A DNA stretch of 64,000 nucleotides, taken from Kineosporia mesophila (GTDB lineage: Bacteria; Actinomycetota; Actinomycetes; Actinomycetales; Kineosporiaceae). Under the pieces are notes generated by a model, which ran no database searches, had not been told where the DNA came from, and was given only the letters and a program-made list of their open reading frames with translations. The translations under genes and the position numbers were made by a program. The stretch is from positions 30,843 through 94,842 of the forward strand of contig NZ_JAJOMA010000029.1 of assembly GCF_021129235.1 (NCBI RefSeq), in the 5' to 3' direction. This document shows positions 17,298-25,404 of the stretch, piece by piece; positions within the stretch are counted from its first letter, which is position 1; the number at the start of each line of letters is the position of its first letter.

Positions 17298-17536
17298 AAG
17301 GGTCCTTTCGACCAGGAGGGGGCGCTGGACCCAACTCTGGGCAGCACCAGGCACGCACCGTCGCGAGCCGGTGTCCGCCCTCGCACACCGGCCGCCAGAA
17401 TCGGCGTACTCCCGTTCTAAGGCTTTTTCTCCTATTAAAAGTTGAAGCGACAATCATCGCTACCTCAACCCTGCGCTTAACAGTGGTCACACTGAGAGAT
17501 TGCCGTGTACCACCTGAGCCCCGCCGGGACAGCAGG

Positions 17537-17565
17537 AACGGCGCCGGGGAGGTCCCGGCGCCGTT
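17537..17565 (-). terminator. Terminator after DoxX copy 2
   Basis: Twelve-bp arms AACGGCGCCGGG and CCCGGCGCCGTT enclose a 5-nt loop, 12 bp beyond the stop codon. The stem is nearly the same sequence as the hairpin at 16773-16808, so the terminator was probably duplicated with the gene. Confidence 0.8.
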
Positions 17566-17577
17566 TGCCCGCCCTGC

Positions 17578-18006
17578 TCAGGCGCCAATTCCCCCGGCCC
17601 ACTTCGGGGCCACCAGCCGGTCGAGGCTGAAGCGGCCGGCACCGACCGCGGCCAGCAGCAGCGAGACCATGCCGAGCGTGAGCACGAGCTCGTAACCGCC
17701 CTTGTCGACGAACACACCGCTGTCCATGTGCACGGTGGCGAAGGCGCCGAGCATGTCGACGAAGAGCAGCAGGGCGGCCACCGGCAGGGCGAGACCGGCG
17801 ATCAGCAGGGCACCGCCGACCAGCTCGACGATGGCGGCGAACCACGCGCTCAGCGTCGGTGCGGGCACGCCCATCATGTCGAAAGCACCAGCGGTGGCGT
17901 CAATTCCGTTCGTACTGATCTTCTGCCAGCCGTGGGCGACGAAGACCACTCCGACAGCGGTCCGGGCAGCGAGCACGACCAGATCGCGCAGCATGGCGTT
18001 GTTCAC
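17578..18006 (-). CDS. DoxX-family membrane protein (copy 2)
   Basis: The 142-residue protein shares FVAHGWQKISTNGIDATAGA and the overall four-segment layout with copy 1. GTG 18006 is preferred, with AAGGACTGTC directly upstream; the longer frame to 18096 has no ribosome-binding site. The two copies have their own hairpins and are separated by about 280 bp, so they are probably separate transcripts. Confidence 0.85.
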   Translation of the reverse strand: MNNAMLRDLVVLAARTAVGVVFVAHGWQKISTNGIDATAGAFDMMGVPAPTLSAWFAAIVELVGGALLIAGLALPVAALLLFVDMLGAFATVHMDSGVFVDKGGYELVLTLGMVSLLLAAVGAGRFSLDRLVAPKWAGGIGA

Positions 18007-18155
18007 GACAGTCCTTATCAACGGGTCATAGCGGTCGCGGCCGATGAGGCGCCCCGTCGCATCCCTCACCGCCGACCACGCAGGGCCGTGAACCACCCTC
18101 GTCCATCAGGAAACTTGAAGCAACAAATATTTAGCGTTCAACTATGAGGTCTTCG

Positions 18156-19142
18156 TCACTGACTGATGCTGTGGTCGCCCGGGAACTTGTCCCGACCACC
18201 GGGCAGGTCGTAGGAATCGACCGGCAGATGCGACCGCTCCAGCAGCCGCAGCAGATGGGTGTTCATCTGCCGCACCACGGGCACCGCGTTGTTGCCGTTG
18301 AGCGTCCCGATCCGCAGGCGGGCCGCCCCACCCGCGTAGATCCCGGCGCGCGAGGGGTACCGCATCTCGTGCAGCGTGACCAGGTTGTCCTTCGCGTCCT
18401 GGCCGAGAAGATCCACCGCACTGAGCAGTTCGCTGTACGACATCTCGATGCCCGCGGTGCCGCGCACCGTCAGCAGCTGATCGTGCAGCTGGGCCGTCCG
18501 GATCGCCACGCGCTTCAGGTCGGCCACCTCCGGGCTCAGGTCGGGCAGCCGCGGGTAGGCCGGGTAATCCAGGTCGGGGCAGCGGTTGTGGCAGCCCCGC
18601 AGTCGGGCGGCGTGGGCCCGGCTGATCTCGTCGATCTCCTGCTCGACCGCGGCCAGCCGGAGGTTGTAGGTCCGGATCGCCGCCCGGATGCGCCTCATCG
18701 CCGGCAGGTAGCGCCGCTCCCCCGAGAAGAACGCGGCCCGGGCGTCCATCAGCACCTCGAGCTGGGGCAGCAGCTCGGCCTGGCTCCGTTCCAGCTCGGC
18801 GGTCCGCTGCTGGGCCGGCGTCAGGTCGGCCCCCAGCGCACCGGTCAGCCGGAGTCCGCCCAGACCCAGGCCGATCACCACGACCAGCCCGATCACGGCA
18901 GCCCACACTCCCCGGCGCCGCGTGCCCCCACGTCCGTCACGGCCCGCGGTCTTCGGCGCCAGGATCTCCTGGATGTGCACCTGACGCGGAAATGACACCT
19001 GGGACATCGGTCGCTGCGGGGGCAGCCGGCGCACCGGCGGCGGGTCACCCGGCCGGGAAACCCGGGCGCCGCACGCCTCGCAGAAATTGAGCCGGTCCAG
19101 CGGTCGGGAACACGCCGGACAGGTCAGGGTCGTCACACCCAC
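18156..19142 (-). CDS. Zinc-ribbon, single-pass membrane protein of unknown function
   Basis: The 328-residue protein starts with a zinc ribbon, CxxC at C8-C11 and CxxC at C21-C24, followed by a Pro-rich stretch, one membrane segment (VWAAVIGLVVVIGLGLGG, about 79-96) and an extracytoplasmic helical domain. Its outer domain matches the protein at 37193 along its length: FFxxERxYLPxM, LxxAVxxLxxDAxxNxxTL, NxxNAxxPxRxMNxxLL and a C-terminal DLPGGxDxxPxDHS. I recognise no named family. The start overlaps the stop of the 8-bp-repeat gene by 10 nt, suggesting coupling. Confidence 0.8.
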   Translation of the reverse strand: MGVTTLTCPACSRPLDRLNFCEACGARVSRPGDPPPVRRLPPQRPMSQVSFPRQVHIQEILAPKTAGRDGRGGTRRRGVWAAVIGLVVVIGLGLGGLRLTGALGADLTPAQQRTAELERSQAELLPQLEVLMDARAAFFSGERRYLPAMRRIRAAIRTYNLRLAAVEQEIDEISRAHAARLRGCHNRCPDLDYPAYPRLPDLSPEVADLKRVAIRTAQLHDQLLTVRGTAGIEMSYSELLSAVDLLGQDAKDNLVTLHEMRYPSRAGIYAGGAARLRIGTLNGNNAVPVVRQMNTHLLRLLERSHLPVDSYDLPGGRDKFPGDHSISQ

Positions 19143-19516
19143 GGAAGGCCCCCGTACGCGCAGAAGAGGTCGGTCCAGATCTCTTCGGCAGGTGGGGACG
19201 ATGGATCAAGCGCGGGGCGGCACGGGAACGAGGCGATCGATCGGGACCACCGGGGTGGGCCGCCGATGATGCTCTCGGTGGCGATGCGGGTCGCCTGGTC
19301 GCCTGGTCGCCTGGTCGCCTGGTCGCCTGGTCGCCTGGTCGCCTGGTCGCCCAGCATGACCAGCAGCGGGTGCCTGTTGCCGTAGTGCTCGGGGTGGTCG
19401 CCGTCCCCGGTGAGACCGGCGACGAACTGGTCGATGAGCTGCTTCGCCGGCTGGTCGCGCAGACGGTGGAGGAGATCGGCCCGGCCCCCGAGCAGCGCCG
19501 GGGCCAGGAGAAGCAT
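19133..19516 (-). CDS. Hypothetical protein interrupted by an in-frame 8-bp repeat array
   Basis: Third-position G/C is very high from the ATG at 19516 to the stop, whereas the same frame upstream to 19675 is A/T-rich, so the start is near 19516 (a GTG lies at 19525). The 127-residue product begins with a hydrophobic stretch (MLLLAPALLGG), continues with a charged helical part, then the repeat-encoded GDQATRRP units, and ends IWTDLFCAYGGLPWV. No family is recognised. The stop overlaps the next gene's start by 10 nt. A plus-strand frame over 19370-19560 also has fair codon use, which lowers confidence. Confidence 0.45.
   Translation of the reverse strand: MLLLAPALLGGRADLLHRLRDQPAKQLIDQFVAGLTGDGDHPEHYGNRHPLLVMLGDQATRRPGDQATRRPGDQATRIATESIIGGPPRWSRSIASFPCRPALDPSSPPAEEIWTDLFCAYGGLPWV
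19291..19351. repeat. 8-bp tandem repeat, 7.6 copies
   Basis: The unit TCGCCTGG is repeated seven times perfectly plus five bases. Because 8 is not a multiple of 3, any change in copy number shifts the reading frame of the gene that contains it. Confidence 0.95.
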
Positions 19517-19821
19517 CCCGAACACGGACCAGACATCTATGGATCCCAAAATAATTATCTCACAGAAGATCTCGACCGCAATGGCCTGAGAACCGTTCTC
19601 CAACAGACATTCTCCCGATCCAGCGAAGTAAGACGTGACTCTACCACCACCCCCTGGATCGCCGAGGTCCCTCACCGCGCCCGAACGGGTCTCCCAGCAG
19701 GGGAATCACCGGCTGGTTCTCTCAGAGTCCCTGCCGGTCAGAAGGTATCGATCACACGCCGGGTCGACCCACCGTGATCGCCTCCGAGCGCTCCGGAGCC
19801 GCGATCGGGCATGATGACACC
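19517..19821. other. Intergenic region with A/T-rich core
   Basis: The 305 bp between divergent genes hold an A/T-rich core around 19545-19565 (AAAATAATTATCTCA) that probably contains promoters. I see no ribosome-binding site for a further gene and no strong hairpin. Confidence 0.5.
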
Positions 19822-20976
19822 GTGCGCACCGTCACCGATGCCGAACGCCGGGCCCGCCTGGCCGTCCGGCACGCCCTGGCCCCCGGCTTCCAGGTCGGCT
19901 CCCCCGAGGCGGTCACCGAGGCCGTCACCGTGCTGCACGCCACCGAGCCCCCGTCGCCCTACCTGTCCTGCCGGGCCCGGATGCTCTCGCCGGAGATCGC
20001 CGACCTCGACCGGGCCCTCTACGACGACCGCACGCTGATGAAGCAACTGGCCATGCGCCGCACCCTGTTCGTGTTCCCGCGTGACCTGCTCCCGGCGGCG
20101 TGGCCGAGCGTCTCGGCGCGGGTGGCGGCCACCGAGCGCGCCCGGATGACGCGTGACGTGGTGCGGGCCGGGCTGACCGACGACGGTGACGCCTGGCTCG
20201 ACACCGCCCGCGCGCAGGTGCTCGCCGCGCTCGCGTCCGCTCCGGAAGGCCTACAGGCGGCCCAGATCCGTGAGGCCGTGCCCCACCTCGCGGTGAAGGT
20301 GACGACGCCGGCGGGCGAGATGTGGTCGGGGCCCCGGGTGCTCACCCAGCTCGGGGCGAGCGGGGAGATCGTGCGGGGCCGCAACGCCGGCCGCTGGGCC
20401 ACGTCACGGCCGCTGTGGACACTGACCGGGCACTGGCTGGGCGAGGCCGCACCGGCGATGAGCCCGGCGGAGGGGTACCGGCACCTGGTGCGCCGGTGGC
20501 TCTTCTCGTTCGGGCCGGGCACCGAGGCCGACCTGGTCTGGTGGCTGGGCTCGACCAAGACGGTGGTGCGCAAGGCCCTGCTCGATCTCGGGGCGGTGTC
20601 GGTGGCCCTGGAAGACGGCTCACCGGCCTGGCTCCTGCCCGACGACCTAGACGAGGTGCCCGATCCCGGCCCCTGGACCGCGCTGCTGCCGGTGCTCGAC
20701 CCGACCGTGATGGGCTGGCAAACCCGTGACTTCTACCTCGGCGCGCACAAGGAGCGGCTCTTCGACAACCGCGGCAACGCCGGCACGAGCGCCTGGGTGA
20801 ACGGCCGGACGGTCGGCTGCTGGGTCCAGGACGAGTCCGGCCGGGTCGAGGTGCGGCTGGTGGAAGACGTTCCGCCGGCGGCGAGAACGGCGCTCGACGC
20901 CGAGGCATCCCGGCTGACCGCCTGGATGGACGGCGTGCAGATCCGCACCGTGTACAAGTCGCCGGCGATGAAGTGA
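19822..20976 (+). CDS. Winged helix DNA-binding domain protein (HTH_42/AlkX type)
   Basis: The 384-residue protein fits the HTH_42 superfamily of winged-helix proteins, related to the YcaQ/AlkX DNA glycosylases. Visible family segments are YLSCRARM near the N terminus, MRRTLFVFPRDLLP, and VNGRTVGCWVQDESGRVEVRLVED near the C terminus. GTG 19822 is chosen; frame use upstream of it is poor. A DNA repair role is possible from the family but the residues that define glycosylase activity (a QxQ/QxD motif in AlkX) are not evident here. Confidence 0.75.
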   Translation: MRTVTDAERRARLAVRHALAPGFQVGSPEAVTEAVTVLHATEPPSPYLSCRARMLSPEIADLDRALYDDRTLMKQLAMRRTLFVFPRDLLPAAWPSVSARVAATERARMTRDVVRAGLTDDGDAWLDTARAQVLAALASAPEGLQAAQIREAVPHLAVKVTTPAGEMWSGPRVLTQLGASGEIVRGRNAGRWATSRPLWTLTGHWLGEAAPAMSPAEGYRHLVRRWLFSFGPGTEADLVWWLGSTKTVVRKALLDLGAVSVALEDGSPAWLLPDDLDEVPDPGPWTALLPVLDPTVMGWQTRDFYLGAHKERLFDNRGNAGTSAWVNGRTVGCWVQDESGRVEVRLVEDVPPAARTALDAEASRLTAWMDGVQIRTVYKSPAMK

Positions 20977-21079
20977 CCGGATCGCGGCGGGGCCGGGCGG
21001 AACGATCCGCGTGACCCCGATGCTCCGGGCCGTGACCGCGCCCACTCCGGGCCGGCACACGACGCGTCGGTCAACGTCA

Positions 21080-21289
21080 TCACTTCATGCAGCCACGGAC
21101 CCCCTCGACCGCGAGGAGCGATTCCGGCTCGCAGGTTCCGGTGATCGTCACCGCCGGCGCACCCGGCACGGCCTTGACCACGCCCGCGCTGAAGCCGGTC
21201 ACCGCCAGGGCGCCCAGGCCCAGCCCGGCCACCGCGGTCCCCACTCGCCTGCCCACAGAAGTACTCACGTAAGGATGAGATGCACGCAA
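21080..21289 (-). CDS. Small secreted protein of unknown function
   Basis: The frame has strongly biased codon use from about 21240 to its stop and encodes a signal peptide (GTAVAGLGLGALAVTGFSAG) followed by a roughly 28-residue mature part with two cysteines (ITGTCEPESL and VRGCMK) that could form a disulfide. The start is uncertain: TTG 21289, GTG 21268 and GTG 21256 are all in frame and none has a clear ribosome-binding site. No family is recognised. Confidence 0.55.
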   Translation of the reverse strand: MRASHPYVSTSVGRRVGTAVAGLGLGALAVTGFSAGVVKAVPGAPAVTITGTCEPESLLAVEGVRGCMK

Positions 21290-21498
21290 GGGCAGAATGG
21301 ATCGCCCGGGTCCACGTGACCCCGATCACAGATTGATGTTTCCGTCAGCGACGAGGGCTAATCGAACACTAATTCTGCGATGGGGGCCGTAGCCCCGCCC
21401 GGCGCCGACGTAGCTGTATACAGTGCTTCCGCAGGGCGACACCGGACCGTTAAGCCACGCCGCGGATTCGGACAGCTGTTCAGGAATTGCCAGGTCAA

Positions 21499-21522
21499 AG
21501 CGCCTTTTTGCGCTGTTAGTGT
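21499..21522 (+). promoter_or_regulatory. Amylase leaderless promoter with inverted repeat in spacer
   Basis: TAGTGT (21517-21522) ends exactly 7 nt before the GTG at 21530. Just upstream AGCGC and GCGCT (21499-21503 and 21510-21514) form an inverted repeat around CTTTTT, in the place an operator would occupy. A perfect CTGTATACAG palindrome lies further upstream at 21414-21423. Confidence 0.5.
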
Positions 21523-21529
21523 CACCGCC

Positions 21530-23170
21530 GTGAAACCCGGTGCCCAGAAATCCCCGAAAACCGCCCGTCGCCGGACCGCAGCCGTAGCCGGCGCGACGGC
21601 TGTGCTGGTGGTCGGCGCCTCGGCGAGCGCCGTGTACGCCTGGCCCCACCGAGGCGAGCGGCACGCACCGGGAAGAACGTCGGCCACCACGACGGCGACC
21701 GCAACGGCGACCGCAACGGCGACCGCGTCGTCCTCTGCCACCGCCGCGGCCACGGCGGCTCCTGCGCAGACCACCACCGGCACGGCGACCTCGACCGCGA
21801 CGGCAACCACGTCGTCCTCGGCCACCCCGAAGACGTCGGGCGACGCGATCGCCAACCTCTTCGAGTGGAACTGGACCTCGGTGACCAAGGAGTGCACCAC
21901 GGTGCTCGGCCCGAACGGGTACGGCGGCGTGCAGGTGGCTCCCCCGCAGGACTCGCTCAAGCTGAACAGCGGTACGCACTCCTGGTGGGAGGTGTACCAG
22001 CCGGCCGGTTACGACCTGAACAGCCGGATGGGCAGCGAGGCCCAGTTCAAGAGCATGGTGAAGGCCTGCCGTGACGCCGGCGTCAAGGTGTACGTCGACG
22101 CGGTCATCAACCACATGTCCGGTCACGACATGACCAGCGCGAAGTCGTACAGCGGCAACTCGTACACGTCCACGAACTACCCGGGTCTGTACCGGGCCGA
22201 CGACTTCCACAAGGCCGGCGACTGCCCCACTGCTTCCGGCACCGTCGAGGACTACGACAACGCCACGCAGGTGCACTTCTGCCGGCTGTCGAACCTGGAA
22301 GACCTGAAGACCGAGAGCACCTACGTGCGCGGCGCGATCGACACCTACCTGAATAAGCTGCTCGGGTACGGGGTCTCGGGCTTCCGGGTGGACGCGGCCA
22401 AGCACATCCCGCTGACCGACATGAAGGCGATCATCGACGGGCTGGACCAGACGGTCGACGGCACCGACCCGTACGTGGCGCTCGAGGTGTTCGGCGGCAA
22501 GGGTGAGCTGTCGCAGGCCTCCTACGCGGAGCTCGGCAGCGTGCTCGGCCTGGACGCCTCGGTTCAGCTGAAGAAGGCCTTCGCCGGGAACATCTCGACG
22601 CTGAAAACCTTCGGCGACCACCTGATCCCCTCGAGCAGGTCGCTGACGTTCGTGATGAACCACGACACCGACCGCAGCGGTGACTCGATCAGCTACAAGG
22701 ACGCCAAGACCGCCCGTCTGGCCACGCAGTTCATCCTGGCCGACGACTACGGCACGGCGCAGGTGTACTCCTCGTTCGCCTGGTCGGCCAAGGACGACGC
22801 TCCTCCGTCGAGCAGCAACGGCATGGTGACCGACACCGACTGCAGCAGCTCGGCCTGGAACTGCCTGGACCGTGACCAGGGCGTGCTCGGCATGGTCGCC
22901 TTCCGCAACACCGTGGGCAGCGCCGCGGTGACGAACTGGTCGGACGACGGCGCCGGCCTGATCTCCTTCAGCCGGGGCGCCAAGGGCTGGACCGCCCTGA
23001 ACAACGGCACGTCGGCCAAGACCCAGACCTTCCGGACCGGTCTGGCCGCCGGCACCTACACCGACCTGATCACCGACGGCACCACCGTCAAGGTCGGCTC
23101 GGACGGCCAGGCGTCGGTGTCGGTGCCCGCCCGGGGTGCGGTTGCCATCACCGTGAATACCCTCAGCTGA
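21530..23170 (+). CDS. Secreted alpha-amylase (GH13)
   Basis: From GTG 21530 the protein has 546 residues: a basic start and signal segment (AVAGATAVLVVGASASAVYA), a Thr/Ala-rich low-complexity linker of about 60 residues coded partly by a 12-bp repeat at 21692-21727, then a GH13 amylase domain beginning ANLFEWNW. Catalytic residues are D288 in GFRVDAAKH, E319 in ALEVFGG and D379 in FVMNHDTDR. A C-terminal beta domain follows; no starch-binding module is seen. It hydrolyses alpha-1,4-glucans outside the cell. The N-terminal linker is unusual for the family and may be a wall spacer. Confidence 0.93.
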   Translation: MKPGAQKSPKTARRRTAAVAGATAVLVVGASASAVYAWPHRGERHAPGRTSATTTATATATATATASSSATAAATAAPAQTTTGTATSTATATTSSSATPKTSGDAIANLFEWNWTSVTKECTTVLGPNGYGGVQVAPPQDSLKLNSGTHSWWEVYQPAGYDLNSRMGSEAQFKSMVKACRDAGVKVYVDAVINHMSGHDMTSAKSYSGNSYTSTNYPGLYRADDFHKAGDCPTASGTVEDYDNATQVHFCRLSNLEDLKTESTYVRGAIDTYLNKLLGYGVSGFRVDAAKHIPLTDMKAIIDGLDQTVDGTDPYVALEVFGGKGELSQASYAELGSVLGLDASVQLKKAFAGNISTLKTFGDHLIPSSRSLTFVMNHDTDRSGDSISYKDAKTARLATQFILADDYGTAQVYSSFAWSAKDDAPPSSSNGMVTDTDCSSSAWNCLDRDQGVLGMVAFRNTVGSAAVTNWSDDGAGLISFSRGAKGWTALNNGTSAKTQTFRTGLAAGTYTDLITDGTTVKVGSDGQASVSVPARGAVAITVNTLS

Positions 23171-23217
23171 CAGAGTAATTCCAGACTCCGCCCCTGGCCG
23201 CCCCAGGGTCGGACCAC

Positions 23218-23263
23218 TTCACCGCCCGTCCGTCCTCCCTCCGGTGGACAGGCGGGCGGTGAA
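23218..23263. terminator. Bidirectional terminator between amylase and monooxygenase
   Basis: Eleven-bp perfect arms TTCACCGCCCG and CGGGCGGTGAA, with additional inner GTCC/GGAC pairing, lie between the two convergent stop codons. TGTTT follows on the plus strand. Confidence 0.8.
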
Positions 23264-23278
23264 TGTTTCCGCCGAATC

Positions 23279-24760
23279 TCAATGGTGGACGTCCGCACTG
23301 GTAGTTCCCGCGCCGGTCCACCTTTCGTACGCCTCGAGCCAGCCGGCCGGTGAGGTCCCGGCCCAGGCCACGTAGCCGTCCGGGCGGACGAGCACGGCCG
23401 GCCCGTCGTCGTCGCGACGCACCGGGATGACGTGCGGGACCGACTCGGGTGCCTCGTCCTCTGCTCGAAGGATCAGCACCCACCGCCCGTTTCGCTGGAC
23501 CCGGGTGAGGCGCTCACCCACCAGCGGGATCCCGGCGGCACGGGTGCCGACCAGCCGGCCACCACCGCGGCCCCGGGCGTACCGCAGACCGGTGCCGGCG
23601 AAGCTCCCGGCGATCAGGTCGCGGACGAACGGGATCGAAAGAGCGCGAGGGACCACTGAATTACGGACGAGACGCGCAGGTTTGGGGTGGAGGGTCGCCG
23701 CCCGGAGCATCGCCCCGGACTGGAAGAGCACCCGGCGGCCGATGGGGTGCCGCTCGGACTGGTAGGTGTCGAGCACGGCGTCGGGGGCTCCGGACAGCAC
23801 GGCGTCGATCTTCCAGGCCAGGTTGGCCGCGTCCTGCACCCCGGTGTTCAGCCCTTGCCCGCCGATCGGCGAGTGCACGTGGGCGGCGTCACCGGCGAGG
23901 AACACCCGACCCACTCGATAGGAGGGCACCTGCCGTTCCTCGCTGTGGAAGCGCGAGTTCCAGCCGATCTCGACAATGCCGACGTCGCGACCCATCTCGC
24001 GGTTCAGCACCCGTTCCACCTCGCCCTCGCCGACCGGGACGGTGTCGTCGACCTGATGGCCGCGGTCCCAGGTCATCGCGCGGAACCAGCTGCCGTCGGC
24101 GTCGTGCCGACCGTAGGGCGCGAGGAAGGCGAAACCCGTGGCGCTGCTGCCCAGTTGCAGACCTCCGTCGGAGGGGCCGCGGCTCAGCTTCACATCGGCC
24201 AGCACGACCGAGCTCAGCACCGGGCGACCGGGGAAGGGCAGGTCGAGCAGACGCCGCACGGTGCTGTGCGCACCGTCGGCCGCGATCACGTAGCGGGCCC
24301 GGAGAACCTGCTCGTGCGAGGGGTTCTCGTCGTTCTTGGGACGGGCGTTCACGGTCACGCCGTCGGCCTCCGCCCGCAGGCCCACCACCTCGATGCCCCG
24401 CCGGACATCGGCCCCCTGGTCGACGGCGTAGCGCCCGAGCGCCGCGTCGACGTTCGTCTGCGGGGTGATCAGCGCGAACGGATACCGCGAGGGAAGTTTC
24501 GACAGGTCGAGCCGGGACCGGCCGAAGATGTCCACACCCGGGGTGGTGGTGCCGAGCTCCAGCAGGCCGTCGGCCAGGCCGCGACCGTCCAGCACCTCCA
24601 GCGTGCGGGCCATCACGGCGAAGGCCCGGCTGGAGGGATTGACCTGCGGCCAGCGTTCCAGCACGGCCACGGTGCGGCCGAGGCGGGCGAGGTCGCCGGC
24701 GGCGGTCAGGCCGACGGGACCGCCACCGATGACCAGGACGTCGAAGTCCGGTGGGGACAT
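23279..24760 (-). CDS. FAD-dependent aromatic monooxygenase (PheA/TfdB type)
   Basis: The 493-residue protein is a class A flavoprotein monooxygenase. The N terminus has the dinucleotide motif IGGGPVGLTAAG (residues 10-21), the middle has DGAHSTVRRLL, and the FAD pyrophosphate motif GDAAHVHSPIGGQGLN follows. The ATG at 24760 is preferred over the upstream GTG at 24799 because GGAGGAG sits at the right distance. It is divergent from a TetR regulator and lies behind a well-formed promoter flanked by two operators, so an aromatic or antibiotic ligand of the regulator is probably its substrate. Confidence 0.9.
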   Translation of the reverse strand: MSPPDFDVLVIGGGPVGLTAAGDLARLGRTVAVLERWPQVNPSSRAFAVMARTLEVLDGRGLADGLLELGTTTPGVDIFGRSRLDLSKLPSRYPFALITPQTNVDAALGRYAVDQGADVRRGIEVVGLRAEADGVTVNARPKNDENPSHEQVLRARYVIAADGAHSTVRRLLDLPFPGRPVLSSVVLADVKLSRGPSDGGLQLGSSATGFAFLAPYGRHDADGSWFRAMTWDRGHQVDDTVPVGEGEVERVLNREMGRDVGIVEIGWNSRFHSEERQVPSYRVGRVFLAGDAAHVHSPIGGQGLNTGVQDAANLAWKIDAVLSGAPDAVLDTYQSERHPIGRRVLFQSGAMLRAATLHPKPARLVRNSVVPRALSIPFVRDLIAGSFAGTGLRYARGRGGGRLVGTRAAGIPLVGERLTRVQRNGRWVLILRAEDEAPESVPHVIPVRRDDDGPAVLVRPDGYVAWAGTSPAGWLEAYERWTGAGTTSADVHH

Positions 24761-24775
24761 GAGCTCCTCCAGTCG

Positions 24776-24833
24776 TTCAACAAGCGTTGAATTGACCATA
24801 GACCTCGCGCCGCAGATGTCAACAGGTGTTGAA
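24776..24833. promoter_or_regulatory. Paired TetR operators and divergent promoters
   Basis: Two related palindromes, TTCAACAAGCGTTGAA (24776-24791) and GTCAACAGGTGTTGAA (24818-24833), have centres exactly 42 bp apart, four helical turns. On the minus strand a near-consensus promoter TTGACA-N16-TATGGT (24822-24817 and 24800-24795) drives the monooxygenase, with the first palindrome over its start site and the second over its -35. On the plus strand TTGACC-N16-AGATGT (24792-24797 and 24814-24819) leads to GTG 24826, which lies inside the second palindrome. Confidence 0.75.
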
Positions 24834-25404
24834 TGCAGGAGTGAACTCAGTACGCCCCCGGGACGCCGAGGGGACGAAGGCGGTCATCCTCGGTGCGGCC
24901 CGTCTCCAGTTCGGGCAGCACGGTTTCGACCGCACCACGATCCGGTCGGTCGCCGCGGCGGCGGGTGTCGACCCGGCGCTGGTCATGCACTACTTCCGCA
25001 CGAAGAACGGGCTGTTCGAGGCGGCGGCCACGCTCGACGTCCAGCTGCCCGACCTGACCGGCGTGCCGCCCGGCCGGGTCGCGGCGGTACTGGTGCCGGT
25101 GTTCGTGAAGCTGTGGGGGCCCGACGGGCCGTTGCTACCGCTGCTGCGGGCCGCCACGTCGAACCCGGCCGCGCGCGACATGCTGATCGCGATCTTCAGC
25201 GAGAAGGTGGCACCGGCCCTGGGCCCCCTGACACCGGACCGCGCGCAGGAACGGGCCGCGCTGATCGGCTCGCACCTCATCGGGGTGGCCGTGGCGCGGC
25301 ACATCATCGGCCTGCCGGTGCTGGAGGCCATGCCCGACGAGACGCTGATGGTCTGGCTAGGGCCGGTTTTCGAGCACTACCTGACAGAGCCTAGGACTGC
25401 CTGA
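24826..25404 (+). CDS. TetR-family transcriptional repressor
   Basis: The 192-residue protein has a TetR helix-turn-helix near the N terminus (TTIRSVAAAAGVDPALVMHY) and a C-terminal ligand-binding domain of the TetR_C_17 type. GTG 24826 is chosen because AGATGT lies 6 nt upstream as a leaderless -10; GTG 24841 is the alternative, with AGGA too close. It probably represses itself and the divergent FAD monooxygenase through the two palindromes. Its 3-prime end overlaps the convergent SRPBCC gene by 14 nt. Confidence 0.88.
   Translation: MLNAGVNSVRPRDAEGTKAVILGAARLQFGQHGFDRTTIRSVAAAAGVDPALVMHYFRTKNGLFEAAATLDVQLPDLTGVPPGRVAAVLVPVFVKLWGPDGPLLPLLRAATSNPAARDMLIAIFSEKVAPALGPLTPDRAQERAALIGSHLIGVAVARHIIGLPVLEAMPDETLMVWLGPVFEHYLTEPRTA

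Noticed and set aside
19370..19777. Plus-strand frame over the 8-bp repeat gene
   Set aside because: Third-position G/C is slightly lower than on the minus strand and falls off sharply after 19540; kept only as a reason for lower confidence.
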